Positions 6,743-7,565 of a stretch of DNA of 7,565 bases are shown here, piece after piece. The DNA is taken from the NCBI GenBank assembly GCA_946482295.1, contig CAMLRB010000172.1, forward strand, positions 1 through 7,565. Direction: 5' to 3'. Both the position numbers and the translations under genes were made by a program. Within the stretch, counting starts at the first letter, position 1. Every line of letters begins with the position of its first letter. Source of the stretch: an uncultured Bacteriovorax sp. GTDB taxonomy: Bacteria > Bdellovibrionota > Bacteriovoracia > Bacteriovoracales > Bacteriovoracaceae. A model generated the notes under the pieces. It was not told the DNA's origin. It made no database searches and was given only the letters and a program-made list of their open reading frames with translations.

Positions 6743-7282
6743 ATGAAAAATGTAATCATCCTAATATCTCTTATTACTTCAACTTCATTGTGGGCAGATA
6801 TGCCTATAGCTTCACTGCGAGTGACTAAACATTTAAGGCTCCTTGAAGTCCTGGATAAAAATAACGAAGTCATAAAAACTTATCCTGTAATGATTGGAAG
6901 AAGTTTGTTGCCTGGGCCAAAAGTTCAGGAAGGCGATAACAAAACTCCAGAGGGAAAATACCTACTCGACTGGAAGAATCCAAAATCTAAATACTATAAG
7001 TCTATTCACGTTTCTTACCCAAATGTTGAGGATAAAAAACGTGCGAAGAAATTAGGAGTGAGTCCTGGAGGCGATATTATGCTTCATGGATTTCCCAACT
7101 CATTTGATCTTATTCAAGATTATATCGATGCGATTGGTTTAGGTGAGGCACCAGAGGATGCGATTACTGCGGCCCTTCCCTACGTTAATTGGACTAACGG
7201 CTGTATCGCGGTCACTAATGTCGAGATGGAAGAGCTCTTTAACCAGATCAAAATTCCGACAACCATTGAGATCCTCCCTTAG
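6743..7282 (+). CDS. Periplasmic L,D-transpeptidase-fold (YkuD) protein, YafK-like
   Basis: This 179-residue protein has a Sec signal peptide (MKNV, hydrophobic core, LWA at 16-18, cleavage predicted after Ala18), so it should act on peptidoglycan in the periplasm. The mature part is a single YkuD domain: EGDNKTPEGKY (63-73), NPKSKYYKSIHVSYPN (79-94), DIMLHG with His115, and the nucleophile Cys154 in TNGCIAVTN (151-159). The canonical L,D-transpeptidase signature is SxGC(I/V)R; here Ala follows GCI in place of Arg. Together with the YYK...YPN segment this resembles the E. coli YafK (DpaA/LdtF) group, whose E. coli member is known for releasing Braun lipoprotein from murein rather than making 3-3 crosslinks. 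Whether this one is a hydrolase or a transpeptidase cannot be told from the sequence. Start at ATG 6743 is fixed by the signal peptide; no good Shine-Dalgarno precedes it. It is transcribed divergently from xdhA, with no evident functional link. Confidence 0.92.
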   Translation: MKNVIILISLITSTSLWADMPIASLRVTKHLRLLEVLDKNNEVIKTYPVMIGRSLLPGPKVQEGDNKTPEGKYLLDWKNPKSKYYKSIHVSYPNVEDKKRAKKLGVSPGGDIMLHGFPNSFDLIQDYIDAIGLGEAPEDAITAALPYVNWTNGCIAVTNVEMEELFNQIKIPTTIEILP

Positions 7283-7360
7283 TTAAATATCTTATTATTA
7301 GATCGCAATCAGACCATCTATATATTTCACTTCATTCCTGAGCAGGCGTAGATTGGCTTC

Positions 7361-7366
7361 AAGGAG
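7361..7366 (+). promoter_or_regulatory. Ribosome binding site of the secreted protein gene at 7373
   Basis: AAGGAG stands six bases before the ATG at 7373, a textbook Shine-Dalgarno. It supports that start although only 64 codons of the gene are visible. The gap upstream (7283-7360) shows no clear terminator; a TATATA at about 7319-7324 might be a -10 element, but no matching -35 was found. Confidence 0.7.
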
Positions 7367-7372
7367 CTAACT

Positions 7373-7565
7373 ATGAAAACACTTATTACTTTAGTTACAT
7401 TAACACTTTCACTTCAATCATTTGCATCTGAAAAAGAATTCAGCTGCAAGGCCAAATACCTAGGAAACAGAACTCACGTTCTTACTGGATCAATCACTAG
7501 TACATCAACCATGGCCGACGTCGTTTATTTTGAAAATGGGGCCGAAGAATTCTCAGCTTCAATGC
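7373..7565 (+). CDS. Small secreted protein of unknown function (3' end outside window)
   Basis: The frame stays open from ATG 7373 to the window end (64 codons). The first 18 residues form a Sec signal peptide: MKT, a Leu/Thr-rich hydrophobic core, then SFA with cleavage predicted before SEKEF. There is no lipobox cysteine at the cleavage site, so a soluble periplasmic or secreted protein is more likely than a lipoprotein. The mature start contains one cysteine (FSCKAKY, residue 25) followed by Ser/Thr-rich sequence (TGSITSTSTM). I recognise no family from this part. Its own Shine-Dalgarno and the 90-base gap from the YafK-like gene leave open whether the two share a transcript. Confidence 0.8.
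   Translation, partial: MKTLITLVTLTLSLQSFASEKEFSCKAKYLGNRTHVLTGSITSTSTMADVVYFENGAEEFSASM

Noticed and set aside
7290..7310. ATCT...AGAT AT-rich inverted repeat just after the YafK-like gene
   Set aside because: Four-base AT-rich arms without a U-tract are too weak for a terminator call.
7337..7346. CCTGAGCAGG inverted repeat between the YafK-like gene and the next gene, considered as a terminator
   Set aside because: The stem has only four pairs with a two-base loop and no T-run follows, so it cannot be supported as an intrinsic terminator.

Overview
The window is moderately AT-rich and almost fully coding, with no gap above about 110 bases. It reads as a chromosomal segment of a Gram-negative bacterium. 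Two short secreted proteins with Sec-type signal peptides, a YafK-like L,D-transpeptidase-fold enzyme and A/T-biased codon use fit a Bdellovibrionota/Bacteriovoracales-like organism. That assignment is a guess from style, not from a marker gene.

The centre is a tightly packed minus-strand cluster, transcribed from about 6633 down to 669: xdhA (FeS/FAD subunit), xdhB (molybdopterin subunit), xdhC (cofactor-insertion chaperone) and a soluble PAS-domain sensor histidine kinase. Neighbouring genes overlap by 4, 8 and 20 bases, so the four genes very probably form one translationally coupled operon. xdhABC encodes a Rhodobacter-capsulatus-type bacterial xanthine dehydrogenase. XdhA carries two [2Fe-2S] clusters and FAD, XdhB holds the Moco active site with the expected purine-binding and catalytic residues intact, and XdhC matures the Moco before insertion. 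The enzyme oxidises hypoxanthine to xanthine to urate and should pass electrons to NAD+. The histidine kinase as fourth gene is the unusual part: it has no membrane segment and no response regulator beside it within the window.

On the left, a plus-strand integral membrane protein (1-700, cut by the window edge) runs head-on into the kinase gene, and the two 3' ends overlap by 32 bases. On the right, a 109-base divergent region (6634-6742) separates the xdh operon from a plus-strand periplasmic YkuD/YafK-family gene (6743-7282) and holds two adjacent short palindromes. A second small secreted protein begins at 7373 behind a strong Shine-Dalgarno sequence and leaves the window.

No RNA genes, mobile elements, CRISPR arrays or convincing terminators were seen. 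The best lead for something undescribed is the coupling of a cytosolic PAS histidine kinase to the xanthine dehydrogenase operon.
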